From NCBI GenBank assembly GCA_945903655.1, contig CAMDOY010000034.1:1-17570 (forward strand): a stretch of DNA of 17,570 bases, written 5' to 3'. The translations under genes were made by a program, and so were the position numbers. The notes beneath the pieces were generated by a model. The model ran no database searches. It saw only the letters and a list, made by a program, of their open reading frames with translations, and was not told where the DNA came from. Source of the DNA: Rhizobium sp. Q54 (lineage in GTDB: Bacteria; Pseudomonadota; Alphaproteobacteria; Rhizobiales; Beijerinckiaceae). This document shows, one piece after another, positions 1 through 6,945 of this stretch; position 1 is the first letter of the stretch, and each line of letters starts with the position of its first letter.

Positions 1-234
1 GATCATGATGATCGATGATCTCTTGTGTGCGCCATCCCCCGCCGAATTGGCTGACGCCTCATCCCTTCGCAAGCCGCCTTCGCAGGGAGTCAACGCAGGC
101 TTACGCAGGGGCGAAAAATAGATGAAAAAAATTTTGGATGTTGCGAGAATTCAGCTATGCGCTCCCCGCTTGAATGGGGGCTCGGCATGGAAAACGAGCG
201 ACATCACGAATCAAACACGAGCACTCAGGACCTG
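1..234. other. non-coding stretch downstream of gatB
   Basis: I see no supportable gene here. The stretch has short direct repeats (ccttcgca at 63-70 and 78-85; several copies of cgcagg between 80 and 110) and a locally AT-rich patch around 116-140. An ATG at 122 opens a frame, but that frame runs into the 3' end of gatB on the other strand and resembles no protein family. The neighbour to the left lies outside the window. Confidence 0.5.
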
Positions 235-259
235 GGCGACCCCCGCCAAAGGGGTCGCC
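235..259 (-). terminator. hairpin after gatB, possible transcription terminator
   Basis: A perfect 9-base inverted repeat (ggcgacccc at 235-243, ggggtcgcc at 251-259) with a 7-base loop lies 10 bases past the gatB stop codon. In the gatB direction no T-run follows, so it is at best a weak intrinsic terminator; it could instead stabilise the mRNA 3' end. Confidence 0.45.
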
Positions 260-269
260 TACGCCATGA

Positions 270-1739
270 CTAGATGCCGAGTTTGCGCTTCAGCAATTCG
301 TTCACAGACTGGGGATTGGCCTTGCCACCCGTCTCTTTCATCACCTGTCCGACGAACCATCCGAGCATGGTGGGCTTGGCTTGCGCCTGCGCGACCTTGT
401 CCGGGTTCGCCGCGATGATGGCGTCGACAGCGGCCTCGATGGCGCCGGTGTCCGTGACCTGCTTCATGCCGCGCGCCTCCACGAGCGCGCGGGGATCGCC
501 GCCTTCGGTCCAGACGATTTCGAAGAGGTCCTTGGCGATCTTGCCGGAGATGACGCCCTCGGAAATGAGGTCCACGATGGCGCCAAGCTGAGCAGCGGAA
601 ACAGGCGAAGACGTGATGTCGAGGCCCTCCTTGTTGAGGCGCCCGAACAGCTCGTTGATGACCCAGTTGGCCGCCGCCTTGGCATCGCGCCCCTTGGCCA
701 CAGCCTCGTAGAAATCAGCCGAAGCGCGCTCCATCACCAGCACGCCTGCATCATAGGAGGCGATGCCATAGTCGCGCATGAAGCGCGCCTTCTTGTCGTC
801 GGGGAGCTCCGGCAGCCCACGGGCGAGCTCATCGACGAAGGCCTGATCGAACTCGAGCGGAAGCAGATCAGGGTCGGGGAAGTAGCGATAGTCATGCGCC
901 TCTTCCTTGGAGCGCATGGAGCGCGTCTCGCCGCGCGCGGGATCAAACAGGCGGGTCTCCTGATCGATCTTGCCGCCATCTTCCAGAATGCCGATCTGGC
1001 GACGCGCCTCCACATCCACGGCCTGGCCGATGAAGCGGATCGAGTTCACATTCTTGATCTCGCAGCGCGTGCCAAGCCCCTCGCCCGGACGGCGCACGGA
1101 GACGTTGACGTCGGCGCGAAGGCTGCCCTGCTCCATGTTGCCGTCGCAGGTGCCAAGGTAGCGCAGGATGGTGCGCAGCTTCGTCACATAGGCGCGCGCC
1201 TCCTCGGCGGAGCGGATGTCGGGCTTCGACACGATCTCCATCAAGGCGACGCCGGAACGGTTGAGATCCACGAAGCTGTCCGTGGGGGACTGGTCATGCA
1301 GGGACTTGCCCGCGTCCTGTTCCAGATGCAGGCGCTCGATGCCCACCACGATCTGCTCGCTGGCGGTCACATCGACGATGACCTCGCCCTCGCCCACGAT
1401 GGGGCTCTTGTATTGGGAGATCTGATAGCCCTGGGGAAGGTCGGGGTAGAAATAGTTCTTCCGGTCGAAGGTCGAGCGGTGGTTGATCTGCGCCTTGAGG
1501 CCGATGCCGGTGCGCACCGCCTGCTTGACGCATTCCTCGTTGATGACGGGGAGCATGCCGGGCATGGCCGCGTCCACGAGCGAGACATGGCTGTTGGGGT
1601 CGCCGCCGAACTCGGTCGAGGCGCCCGAGAAGAGCTTGGAATGGGAGGACACCTGGGCATGGATCTCCATGCCCACGACGATCTCCCAATCGCCGGTGGC
1701 GCCCTTGATGAGCTTGGATGCATTGGCGGGTGCGTTCAT
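270..1739 (-). CDS. gatB: Asp/Glu-tRNA(Asn/Gln) amidotransferase subunit B
   Basis: GatB is the kinase and tRNA-binding subunit of the GatCAB amidotransferase. It activates the side chain of misacylated Glu-tRNA(Gln) or Asp-tRNA(Asn) with ATP, and ammonia from GatA then completes Gln- or Asn-tRNA. The 489-residue protein is of normal length. Visible signatures are VGMEIHAQ near residue 22 (the Glu/His pair used for metal binding in the family), HLEQDAGKSLHD, FVDLNRSGVALMEIVSKPD and MEQGSLRADVNVSVR. The C-terminal YqeY-like tail ends in FVGQVMKETGGKANP. The ATG at 1739 has a GGACAGG-type ribosome site just upstream. It is the last gene of gatCAB, 86 bases after gatA. A short hairpin (arms 1746-1751 and 1761-1766) overlaps that ribosome site. 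Confidence 0.97.
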   Translation of the reverse strand: MNAPANASKLIKGATGDWEIVVGMEIHAQVSSHSKLFSGASTEFGGDPNSHVSLVDAAMPGMLPVINEECVKQAVRTGIGLKAQINHRSTFDRKNYFYPDLPQGYQISQYKSPIVGEGEVIVDVTASEQIVVGIERLHLEQDAGKSLHDQSPTDSFVDLNRSGVALMEIVSKPDIRSAEEARAYVTKLRTILRYLGTCDGNMEQGSLRADVNVSVRRPGEGLGTRCEIKNVNSIRFIGQAVDVEARRQIGILEDGGKIDQETRLFDPARGETRSMRSKEEAHDYRYFPDPDLLPLEFDQAFVDELARGLPELPDDKKARFMRDYGIASYDAGVLVMERASADFYEAVAKGRDAKAAANWVINELFGRLNKEGLDITSSPVSAAQLGAIVDLISEGVISGKIAKDLFEIVWTEGGDPRALVEARGMKQVTDTGAIEAAVDAIIAANPDKVAQAQAKPTMLGWFVGQVMKETGGKANPQSVNELLKRKLGI

Positions 1740-1825
1740 GGACCTGTCCGCAATGTTGGCGCGGACGGCTGGCGCCCGCGCGGGTTCCGAATTCTTCTAT
1801 AGAGCACGCAGACGCGCGCCCTCGC

Positions 1826-3343
1826 TCACCACCAGGGCTGCGGCAGGGCCACGCGACCAGCGGACTCCTCGATGACCGAGGCGACGGAGAAGAGCGTCTC
1901 TTCGTCGAAGGGACGCCCGATGAGCTGCAAGCCCAGCGGCAGGCCATCGGCGGAGAGGCCCGCAGGCACCGCGATGCCCGGCAGACCCGCCATGTTCACC
2001 GTCACGGTGAAGACATCGTTGAGATACATCTCCACCGGATCAGCCGAGCCCTTCTCGCCGATGCCGAAGGCGGCCGAGGGCGTGGCTGGCGTCAGGATCG
2101 CGTCCACGCCCTGCGCATAGGCCTTTTCGAAATCCTGCTTGATGAGCGTGCGGATCTTCTGCGCGCGCACATAATAAGCGTCGTAATAGCCAGCGGAGAG
2201 CACATAGGCGCCGATCATGATGCGGCGGCGCACCTCGGGGCCGAAGCCCGCTCGGCGCGTGTTCTCATACATGGAGGAGATGTCCTTACCCGGCACGCGC
2301 AATCCGTAACGCACGCCATCGTAGCGGGCGAGGTTGGACGAGGCCTCGGCGGGCGCGACGATGTAGTAGGCGGGCAGCGCGGTCTTGGTGTGGGGCAGCG
2401 AGATGTCGACGATCTCCGCCCCCGCCGCCTTCAGGAATGCAATGCCATCAGCCCAGAGCTTCTCGATCTCGGCGGGCATGCCGTCGATGCGATATTCACG
2501 GGGGATGCCGATCTTCTTGCCCTTGATGGAGGCGCCGATGGAGGCCTCATAATCGGGCACGGGCGCGTCGATGCAGGTGGCGTCCCGGGGGTCATGGCCC
2601 GCCATGGAGCGCAGCATGATCGCGCAATCGCGCACGGTGCGGGCGATGGGTCCGGCCTGATCGAGAGAGGAGGCGAAGGCCACCATGCCCCAGCGCGAGC
2701 AACGGCCATAGGTGGGCTTGATGCCGACCGTGCCGGTGAAGGCGGCGGGCTGGCGGATGGAGCCGCCGGTGTCGCTGGCGGTGGCGGCGAGGCACAGATG
2801 GGCGGCGACGGCCGAAGCCGATCCACCGGAGGAGCCGCCGGGCGTCAGCAAGCCCTTCTTGTCGCCCGCCAGCGCCTCGCGCGCCCAGGCGCCATCGCGG
2901 TGAGGGGGCAACCAGGGGGACGCCACAGGGCCATAGTAAGAGGTCTCGTTGGACGAGCCCATGGCGAATTCGTCCATGTTCAGCTTGCCCAGCATGACCG
3001 CGCCATCGCGCCACAGATGGGAGGTCACGGTCGACTCATATTCTGGCTTGAACCCGTCGAGGATATGGCTGCAGGCCTGCGTATGGACGCCCTTGGTGGC
3101 GTAGAGATCCTTGATCCCCAGCGGCAGGCCTTCGAGCGGGCCAGCCGTTCCCTTGGCGATGCGCGCGTCAGAGGCGGCAGCCATAGCCAGCGCCTGCTCG
3201 GGGGTCTCCACCACATAGGCGTTGAGGCCGCGCGCCTTGGCCATGGCGTCGAGATGGCCCTGCGTGAGTTCAACGGAAGAAAGCGTTTTGGCGGCGAGCG
3301 CGTCGCGCGCTTGCGCGAGGGTGAGGCGTGTCACGTCGGTCAT
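1826..3343 (-). CDS. gatA: Asp/Glu-tRNA(Asn/Gln) amidotransferase subunit A
   Basis: GatA is the glutaminase subunit of GatCAB, an amidase-signature enzyme that hydrolyses glutamine and passes ammonia to GatB. The 505-residue protein carries the Ser-cisSer-Lys triad: Lys78 in GIKDLYATKG, Ser171 in GGSSGGSA and Ser195 in SDTGGSIRQPA. The two serines are 24 residues apart, as is normal for the family. The ATG at 3343 has a GAGAG ribosome site on its 5' side. The gene lies 61 bases after gatC and 86 before gatB, consistent with one transcript. One oddity is the segment between residues about 142 and 167, just before the GGSSGGS loop. It is longer than I expect (compare the Lys79-Ser154 spacing of the Staphylococcus aureus enzyme) and rich in charged residues. 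Confidence 0.97.
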   Translation of the reverse strand: MTDVTRLTLAQARDALAAKTLSSVELTQGHLDAMAKARGLNAYVVETPEQALAMAAASDARIAKGTAGPLEGLPLGIKDLYATKGVHTQACSHILDGFKPEYESTVTSHLWRDGAVMLGKLNMDEFAMGSSNETSYYGPVASPWLPPHRDGAWAREALAGDKKGLLTPGGSSGGSASAVAAHLCLAATASDTGGSIRQPAAFTGTVGIKPTYGRCSRWGMVAFASSLDQAGPIARTVRDCAIMLRSMAGHDPRDATCIDAPVPDYEASIGASIKGKKIGIPREYRIDGMPAEIEKLWADGIAFLKAAGAEIVDISLPHTKTALPAYYIVAPAEASSNLARYDGVRYGLRVPGKDISSMYENTRRAGFGPEVRRRIMIGAYVLSAGYYDAYYVRAQKIRTLIKQDFEKAYAQGVDAILTPATPSAAFGIGEKGSADPVEMYLNDVFTVTVNMAGLPGIAVPAGLSADGLPLGLQLIGRPFDEETLFSVASVIEESAGRVALPQPWW

Positions 3344-3404
3344 GTGTGTCTCTCAGGCCGAAGGCGGCGAAAGGGGTCGCGAGGAGAAGGTCCGGGGCTT
3401 GCGC

Positions 3405-3692
3405 CTATTCCACGACCTTGGGCACGGTAAAGAAGCCATCTTCGCTGACGGGGGCGTTGGCCACGATGACATCGGCGCCCGCATGGTCGGTCACTGCGTC
3501 CTTGCGCCAGACCATCTTCATGGGCGCCACGGAGGTCATGGGCTCGACGCCCTCCACGTCCACCGCGCTCAGCTCTTCGATGAAGGAGAGGATCGCGTTC
3601 AGCTCCTGCTGGAGATGGGGAACCTCTTCGTCGCTCACGGCGATGCGCGCCAGATGGGCGATGCGGCGGACGGTCGCCTGGTCAACAGACAT
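3405..3692 (-). CDS. gatC: Asp/Glu-tRNA(Asn/Gln) amidotransferase subunit C
   Basis: GatC is the small subunit that wraps around and stabilises the GatA-GatB complex. The 95-residue protein matches the family in length and pattern: VDQATVRRIAHLARI at the N terminus, then the helix LQQELNAILSFIEEL, then the V-GVEPM motif and the RKDAV-DH segment. I chose the ATG at 3692 because GGGAGC lies a few bases upstream and the protein then begins at the usual GatC position. An upstream in-frame extension to 3797 has no family resemblance. It is the first gene of gatCAB and is divergent from ruvX across a 132-base gap. Confidence 0.95.
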   Translation of the reverse strand: MSVDQATVRRIAHLARIAVSDEEVPHLQQELNAILSFIEELSAVDVEGVEPMTSVAPMKMVWRKDAVTDHAGADVIVANAPVSEDGFFTVPKVVE

Positions 3693-3750
3693 GCTTGCTC
3701 CCAACAAAAGGCGAGACGAAAGGCGGCGCAACGCAGGCGCCAGCGCCACG

Positions 3751-3780
3751 CCTATACCATTGCACGCTTTGGCGACGCAA
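3751..3780 (-). promoter_or_regulatory. candidate sigma-70-type promoter for gatCAB
   Basis: Read on the minus strand, TTGCGT (3775-3780) and TATAGG (3751-3756) are separated by 18 bases. The predicted start of transcription is roughly 50 bases upstream of the gatC ATG. It lies in the gatC-ruvX divergent gap. The same TTGC / 18 bases / TATAGG layout recurs upstream of pyrB. The call rests on consensus matching by eye only. Confidence 0.35.
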
Positions 3781-3824
3781 ACGCGGAGCATGGCCAAGCG
3801 CCCCCGTCCATGCTAGGGCGGCTC

Positions 3825-4310
3825 ATGGCCGATAACATGCTCACCCTAGAAACCCTGCTGCCCCGCCTGTCGCGTTACGGTCGGCTGATGGGCATTGACC
3901 TCGGCACCAAGACCATAGGCCTGGCTTTGTCCGATGTGGAGCGGCGCATCGCGACGCCGCTCGAGACCATACAGCGCACCAAGTTCACCAAGGACGTGGC
4001 CCGCATGGTCGAACTGGCGACGAAACACGAGGTCGTCGCCTTCGTCATCGGCCTGCCCCTGAACATGGACGGCAGCGAGGGCCCCCGCGCCCAGTCCACC
4101 CATGCCTTCATCCGCAATTGCGCGCCCCTGACGCCCCTCCCCTTCATCTTCCAGGACGAACGCCTGTCCACCGCCGCCGTGACCCGCACCCTCATCGAAC
4201 AGGACGCCTCGCGGGCCAAAAGGGCTGAGATCGTGGACAAAATGGCGGCGGCTTACATTCTGCAGGGGCCGCTGGACCGGCTGACCTATATGGCGCGGGA
4301 TCAGGCGTGA
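3825..4310 (+). CDS. ruvX: Holliday junction resolvase-like protein RuvX/YqgF (16S pre-rRNA nuclease)
   Basis: This is a YqgF-family RNase H-fold nuclease. In Escherichia coli the family member helps mature the 5' end of 16S rRNA; a Holliday junction role has also been proposed. The 161-residue protein shows the family signatures in order: GIDLGTKTIGLALSD with Asp25, VIGLPLNMDGSEGPRA, QDERLST with Asp111/Glu112, and VDKMAAAYILQ with Asp138. These supply the acidic residues expected for the active site. The frame is open further upstream, but the ATG at 3825 has AGGGCGG just before it and gives a normal-length protein. The gene is divergent from gatC, an arrangement common in alphaproteobacteria. 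It is followed by a hairpin with a T-run. Confidence 0.93.
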   Translation: MADNMLTLETLLPRLSRYGRLMGIDLGTKTIGLALSDVERRIATPLETIQRTKFTKDVARMVELATKHEVVAFVIGLPLNMDGSEGPRAQSTHAFIRNCAPLTPLPFIFQDERLSTAAVTRTLIEQDASRAKRAEIVDKMAAAYILQGPLDRLTYMARDQA

Positions 4311-4335
4311 CGGCGTTGGGTTTGCGGTATCACCG

Positions 4336-4363
4336 CGTTGTGACTGGGGACAACGAACTTTTT
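4336..4363 (+). terminator. candidate intrinsic terminator after ruvX
   Basis: Arms cgttgt (4336-4341) and acaacg (4350-4355) can pair around an 8-base loop, and five T's follow at 4359-4363. It starts 25 bases past the ruvX stop. A second short hairpin (gcggt 4324-4328, accgc 4332-4336) abuts it. The stem is only 6 base pairs, so the call is tentative. Confidence 0.4.
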
Positions 4364-4458
4364 GAGAACTTAGACTAATTGCGTATGTGAATGAAAAATA
4401 ATGCATTTCTGAATGTTTATGCAGTTTCTTATTATATTTGAAATCAAAAATCGCTCGT

Positions 4459-4475
4459 TTAGATTTCGAATCTAA
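4459..4475. repeat. 7-base inverted repeat in the AT-rich island
   Basis: ttagatt (4459-4465) and aatctaa (4469-4475) are perfect inverted copies around tcg, and TTTTA follows on the plus strand. A different pairing, gaaatc (4440-4445) with gatttc (4462-4467), would compete with it for the same bases. Confidence 0.4.
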
Positions 4476-4745
4476 TTTTAAAATTAATTTATTAGAAAAT
4501 TTTCATATGAGGTAATCAAATCTGTCTATTTTTATATTTAAAAAAATATCCTATTTTGATGTTTAATTGACCCCCTTATTTTAAATTTATACTGCAAAAG
4601 CGATGAAATTAAATTATTAATATTATGATAAAAAATCATCAATACAATCAATTTGCACCAATACACGCGTTATTTGATTAGCCTGTTAATAAAGAATCTC
4701 AGACACTCAATTTGTCGAACGAACATAAAAAGGGGAACGGATGCG

Positions 4746-4768
4746 ATTGTAAGCATAAAATTTACAAT
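4746..4768. repeat. 7-base inverted repeat upstream of the small ORF
   Basis: attgtaa (4746-4752) and ttacaat (4762-4768) are perfect inverted copies 9 bases apart, 18 bases before the ATG at 4786. This position would suit an operator or a hairpin near the start of the small gene. In AT-rich sequence such repeats also arise by chance. Confidence 0.35.
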
Positions 4769-4785
4769 TTGTACCCTTTATTCGA

Positions 4786-5052
4786 ATGATCAAAGCAAGA
4801 TCTGACCCTCACGCAATGAAAACCGAAGCCGGGGAAGTCGGTCCGCTTGTTGGGGCTACGTCGGCCCAACCCAACAGCCCATCAAAACAAGTTCCCCCAA
4901 GCAGCACCCGACAAGCAGAGACCGCCCACTACATCGCCGCCATGTCCGGCGAGATGGCGGCGATGGCGAATGGCGCCGGGCTGAAACTGGTCGCCCATTT
5001 CCTCGCCATGGCGAAGGCGGAGGCTGAAGCCATAGCCGAGCGCGCCGCCTGA
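4786..5052 (+). CDS. small protein of unknown function (88 residues)
   Basis: I do not recognise a named family. The N-terminal half (about residues 1-45) is polar, rich in Pro, Ser and Gln, and looks disordered. The C-terminal half, TAHYIAAMSGEMAAMANG followed by AGLKLVAHFLAMAKAEAEAIAERAA, looks like two amphipathic helices. It resembles small hypothetical proteins I associate with Hyphomicrobiales, but that is recollection, not a search. Coding composition begins abruptly where the AT-rich island ends. The start is uncertain: neither the ATG at 4786 nor that at 4816 has a good ribosome site, and 4942 is also possible. The gene converges with dprA, and their stop codons sit in one 10-base palindrome at 5050-5059. 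No signal peptide or membrane segment is visible. Confidence 0.6.
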   Translation: MIKARSDPHAMKTEAGEVGPLVGATSAQPNSPSKQVPPSSTRQAETAHYIAAMSGEMAAMANGAGLKLVAHFLAMAKAEAEAIAERAA

Positions 5053-5056
5053 GCGC

Positions 5057-6310
5057 TCACCGCTTCGGCAGCAGCGACACCAGCCCGCCCCCATGGCGCT
5101 CCAGGCGCCCTTCCAGCTCGAGATCGAGCAAGGCGGAGCGCACCTCAGCCACCGGCGCGCCAGAGGCCCGCACGAGGTCGTCGAGCGCCACCGGCGAAGG
5201 CCCCAGCAGGCTCTCGACCTGCACCCGCAAAACCGGCTCCTGAGAGGCAGGGCGGGTCGTCTGGGCGGGCGCAGGCGCCGGGGCGGAACGAACCGGCTCG
5301 TCGAAGGCGAGGCCCGCAACGGTGGTCGGAACCGTCACCTCGTAAAGCAGGTCGAACTCGTCCCACAGGGGTTCTGGAGCGCCCTTGCCCTCCTCCTCCC
5401 GGAACAGGGGCAAGGGGGGCTCGCCGCTTCCCACCATCGGCAGCAGGACATTCAGCACATCCTCGGCGCGGGTGCAGAGCGTCGCGCCATCGCGCAGCAG
5501 GCCATTGGTCCCCTCGGCGCGCGGATCCAGCGGGGAGCCGGGAACGGCGAAAATCTCCCGCCCCTCGTCGGCGGCGTATTTGGCGGTGATGAGCGAGCCT
5601 GAACCGCGCGAAGCCTCGATGACCAGCGTGCCCAGCGCCAGCCCCGCCACGATACGGTTGCGTCTGGGAAAGTCACGCCCCCGAGGCTCCCAGCCCAGCG
5701 GCATTTCGCTGACAAGAGCGCCGTGCGCGCAGATGTCCTGCGCCAGTCCCACATGTTCAGGCGGATAGATCTTGTCGAGCCCGCCCGCCAGCGAGGCCAC
5801 CGTGCCCCTGCCGATGCTGGCGTGATGGGCGCGGGAGTCCACCCCGCGCGCCAGCCCCGAGGCGATGACGAAGCCCGCCGCCGCCAGATCGCGCACCACC
5901 CGTTCGGTGAAGGCCAGGCCCGCCGCCGAGGCGTTGCGCGAGCCGATGACGGCCACCATGGGGCGGGACAAAACCGCGATGTCGCCCAGCGCCGCGATCA
6001 ACGGCGGCGGCGCATGGATGGCGCGCAGGGCCTTGGGATATTCAGGCTCGCCCAGCGCGATCAGTCGCGCACCCATGGCGGCCAGTCCATCCATCTCGCG
6101 CTTGCAGGCGTCTAGGTCAGCCAGAACGAGAGAGCGGCCCTTCTGGGCGGCCAGGCGCGGCGCTGCGTCGAGGGCTGCGGCCGCGCCGCCAAAGCGGTTG
6201 ATGAGGCCGCGAAAGGTCTGCGGACCGATGCTGTCCGTGCGAATGAGGCGAAGCCAATCAAGACGCTGTGCGTCCGTCAAACGCGCGCCCGATCCTCCCG
6301 CTTCGCTCAT
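5057..6310 (-). CDS. dprA: DNA-processing protein DprA (Smf family)
   Basis: DprA binds incoming single-stranded DNA and loads RecA during natural transformation. The gene is also widespread in bacteria not known to be competent. The 417-residue protein has three parts. Residues about 12-50 form a helix-hairpin-helix-like N-terminal domain. Residues about 85-290 form the Rossmann-like core, with GSRNAS at 123-128, SGLARGVDSRAH at 151-162, GGLDKIYPPEH at 176-186, FPRRNRI at 214-220 and GSLITAKYAADEGREIFAVPG at about 238-258. After a Pro/Ala-rich linker, a winged-helix domain occupies about 365-417. I chose the ATG at 6310 because it overlaps the plsY stop as ATGA, giving translational coupling. 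A frame open to 6670 is plsY read out of frame. It is the last gene of the minus-strand run. Confidence 0.95.
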   Translation of the reverse strand: MSEAGGSGARLTDAQRLDWLRLIRTDSIGPQTFRGLINRFGGAAAALDAAPRLAAQKGRSLVLADLDACKREMDGLAAMGARLIALGEPEYPKALRAIHAPPPLIAALGDIAVLSRPMVAVIGSRNASAAGLAFTERVVRDLAAAGFVIASGLARGVDSRAHHASIGRGTVASLAGGLDKIYPPEHVGLAQDICAHGALVSEMPLGWEPRGRDFPRRNRIVAGLALGTLVIEASRGSGSLITAKYAADEGREIFAVPGSPLDPRAEGTNGLLRDGATLCTRAEDVLNVLLPMVGSGEPPLPLFREEEGKGAPEPLWDEFDLLYEVTVPTTVAGLAFDEPVRSAPAPAPAQTTRPASQEPVLRVQVESLLGPSPVALDDLVRASGAPVAEVRSALLDLELEGRLERHGGGLVSLLPKR

Positions 6311-6897
6311 GTTTGCTGGCCTATCCTGCTCTCGGCGCCCGCGCGCAGACGCGCGATATTGGCCCGGTGGGTGAAAAAGATCATGGCGGCGAGCACCACG
6401 GCCAACAGCCCCTGCGGCCCCTGCCCCGTCGCGAAGAACGCGAAGGGCGCCAGCGCGCTGGCGACCAGCGCTGCGAGGGAGGAATAGCGCGTCACCTTCG
6501 CGACCGCGAGCCAGACCAGCGCGAAGAAAATCCCGGCAGGCCAGTAGAGACCCAACAGGCACCCCAGATAGGTCGCGACGCCCTTGCCGCCTTTGAATTT
6601 CAACCAGACCGGAAAAATATGCCCGGCGAACGAACCCAGCGCAGCGGCCATGGCGGGACCCTCGCCCCATTGGGCGGCGATCAGGATGGCGACGGTTCCC
6701 TTGAAGGCGTCGAGGAGCAGCGTCGCAGCGGCAAGATCCTTGCGGCCGGTGCGCAGCACATTGGTCGCGCCGATGTTCTGCGACCCGATGGTGCGAATGT
6801 CCTGCGTGCCAGCAGCTTTCGTGATCACCAGTCCAAAGGGAATGGAGCCCAGCAGATAGCCGAACAGCAGGCCAAGCAGAGTTTCGAGAGTCAACAA
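6307..6897 (-). CDS. plsY: acyl-phosphate:glycerol-3-phosphate acyltransferase PlsY
   Basis: PlsY is an inner-membrane enzyme that moves the acyl group from acyl-phosphate (made by PlsX) to glycerol 3-phosphate. This is the first acylation of phospholipid synthesis. The 196-residue protein has about five hydrophobic segments and the family motifs: GSIPFGLVITK near the N terminus, then GSQNIGATNVLRTGRK, and FKGGKGVATYLGCLLG in the middle. The frame has no upstream ATG that fits. The best start is the TTG at 6897, giving MLTLETLLGLLFGYLLGSIPFG, which matches where PlsY proteins usually begin; the ribosome site is weak. It lies 48 bases after the dihydroorotase-like gene, and its stop overlaps the dprA start by 4 bases. 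Confidence 0.95.
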   Translation of the reverse strand: MLTLETLLGLLFGYLLGSIPFGLVITKAAGTQDIRTIGSQNIGATNVLRTGRKDLAAATLLLDAFKGTVAILIAAQWGEGPAMAAALGSFAGHIFPVWLKFKGGKGVATYLGCLLGLYWPAGIFFALVWLAVAKVTRYSSLAALVASALAPFAFFATGQGPQGLLAVVLAAMIFFTHRANIARLRAGAESRIGQQT

Positions 6898-6945
6898 ATC
6901 AAGGCCCGGCGATCTTGGCGCGCCCCATGGCGGCCACGGGTGAAC

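Larger units (their letters stand above)
4364..4785. other. AT-rich intergenic island without a convincing gene
   Basis: By hand count, 4381-4680 holds 67 G or C in 300 bases (about 22%), against roughly two-thirds in the coding regions on both sides. On either strand I find only tiny open frames (the longest about 31 codons, minus strand, roughly 4543-4638) with no ribosome site or family resemblance. The stretch holds several small inverted repeats and long A/T runs. It also holds TTGACC (4567-4572) with TATACT (4588-4593), a possible promoter whose 15-base spacing is short. I see no insertion sequence ends, target duplications, tRNA or DnaA-box cluster. It may be an upstream control region for the small gene at 4786, a small-RNA locus, or a remnant of foreign DNA. 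Confidence 0.6.

Noticed and set aside
122..418. 98-codon plus-strand frame at the left end with a loose AGGGG upstream
   Set aside because: Half of it is antisense to gatB, the translation is not protein-like, and the ribosome-site spacing is poor.
381..1802. 473-codon plus-strand open frame opposite gatB
   Set aside because: It mirrors gatB on the other strand and has no family resemblance. In GC-rich genes the codons that would make antisense stops are rare, so such frames are expected.
1718..3430. 570-codon plus-strand open frame opposite gatA
   Set aside because: Same antisense effect; composition rich in His, Arg, Gly and Ala with no recognisable domain, while gatA is unmistakable.
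3846..4406. 186-codon minus-strand frame opposite ruvX that begins in the AT-rich island
   Set aside because: It is antisense to ruvX for most of its length, and only its first 32 codons lie outside that gene.
4364..4785. AT-rich island as a replication origin
   Set aside because: No DnaA-box cluster, no paired CtrA-type TTAA half sites at 7-base spacing, and no origin-linked genes beside it.
3825..6897. The same eight residues MLTLETLL near the N termini of RuvX and PlsY
   Set aside because: The codons differ at most third positions and the proteins are unrelated beyond this, so it is coincidence.
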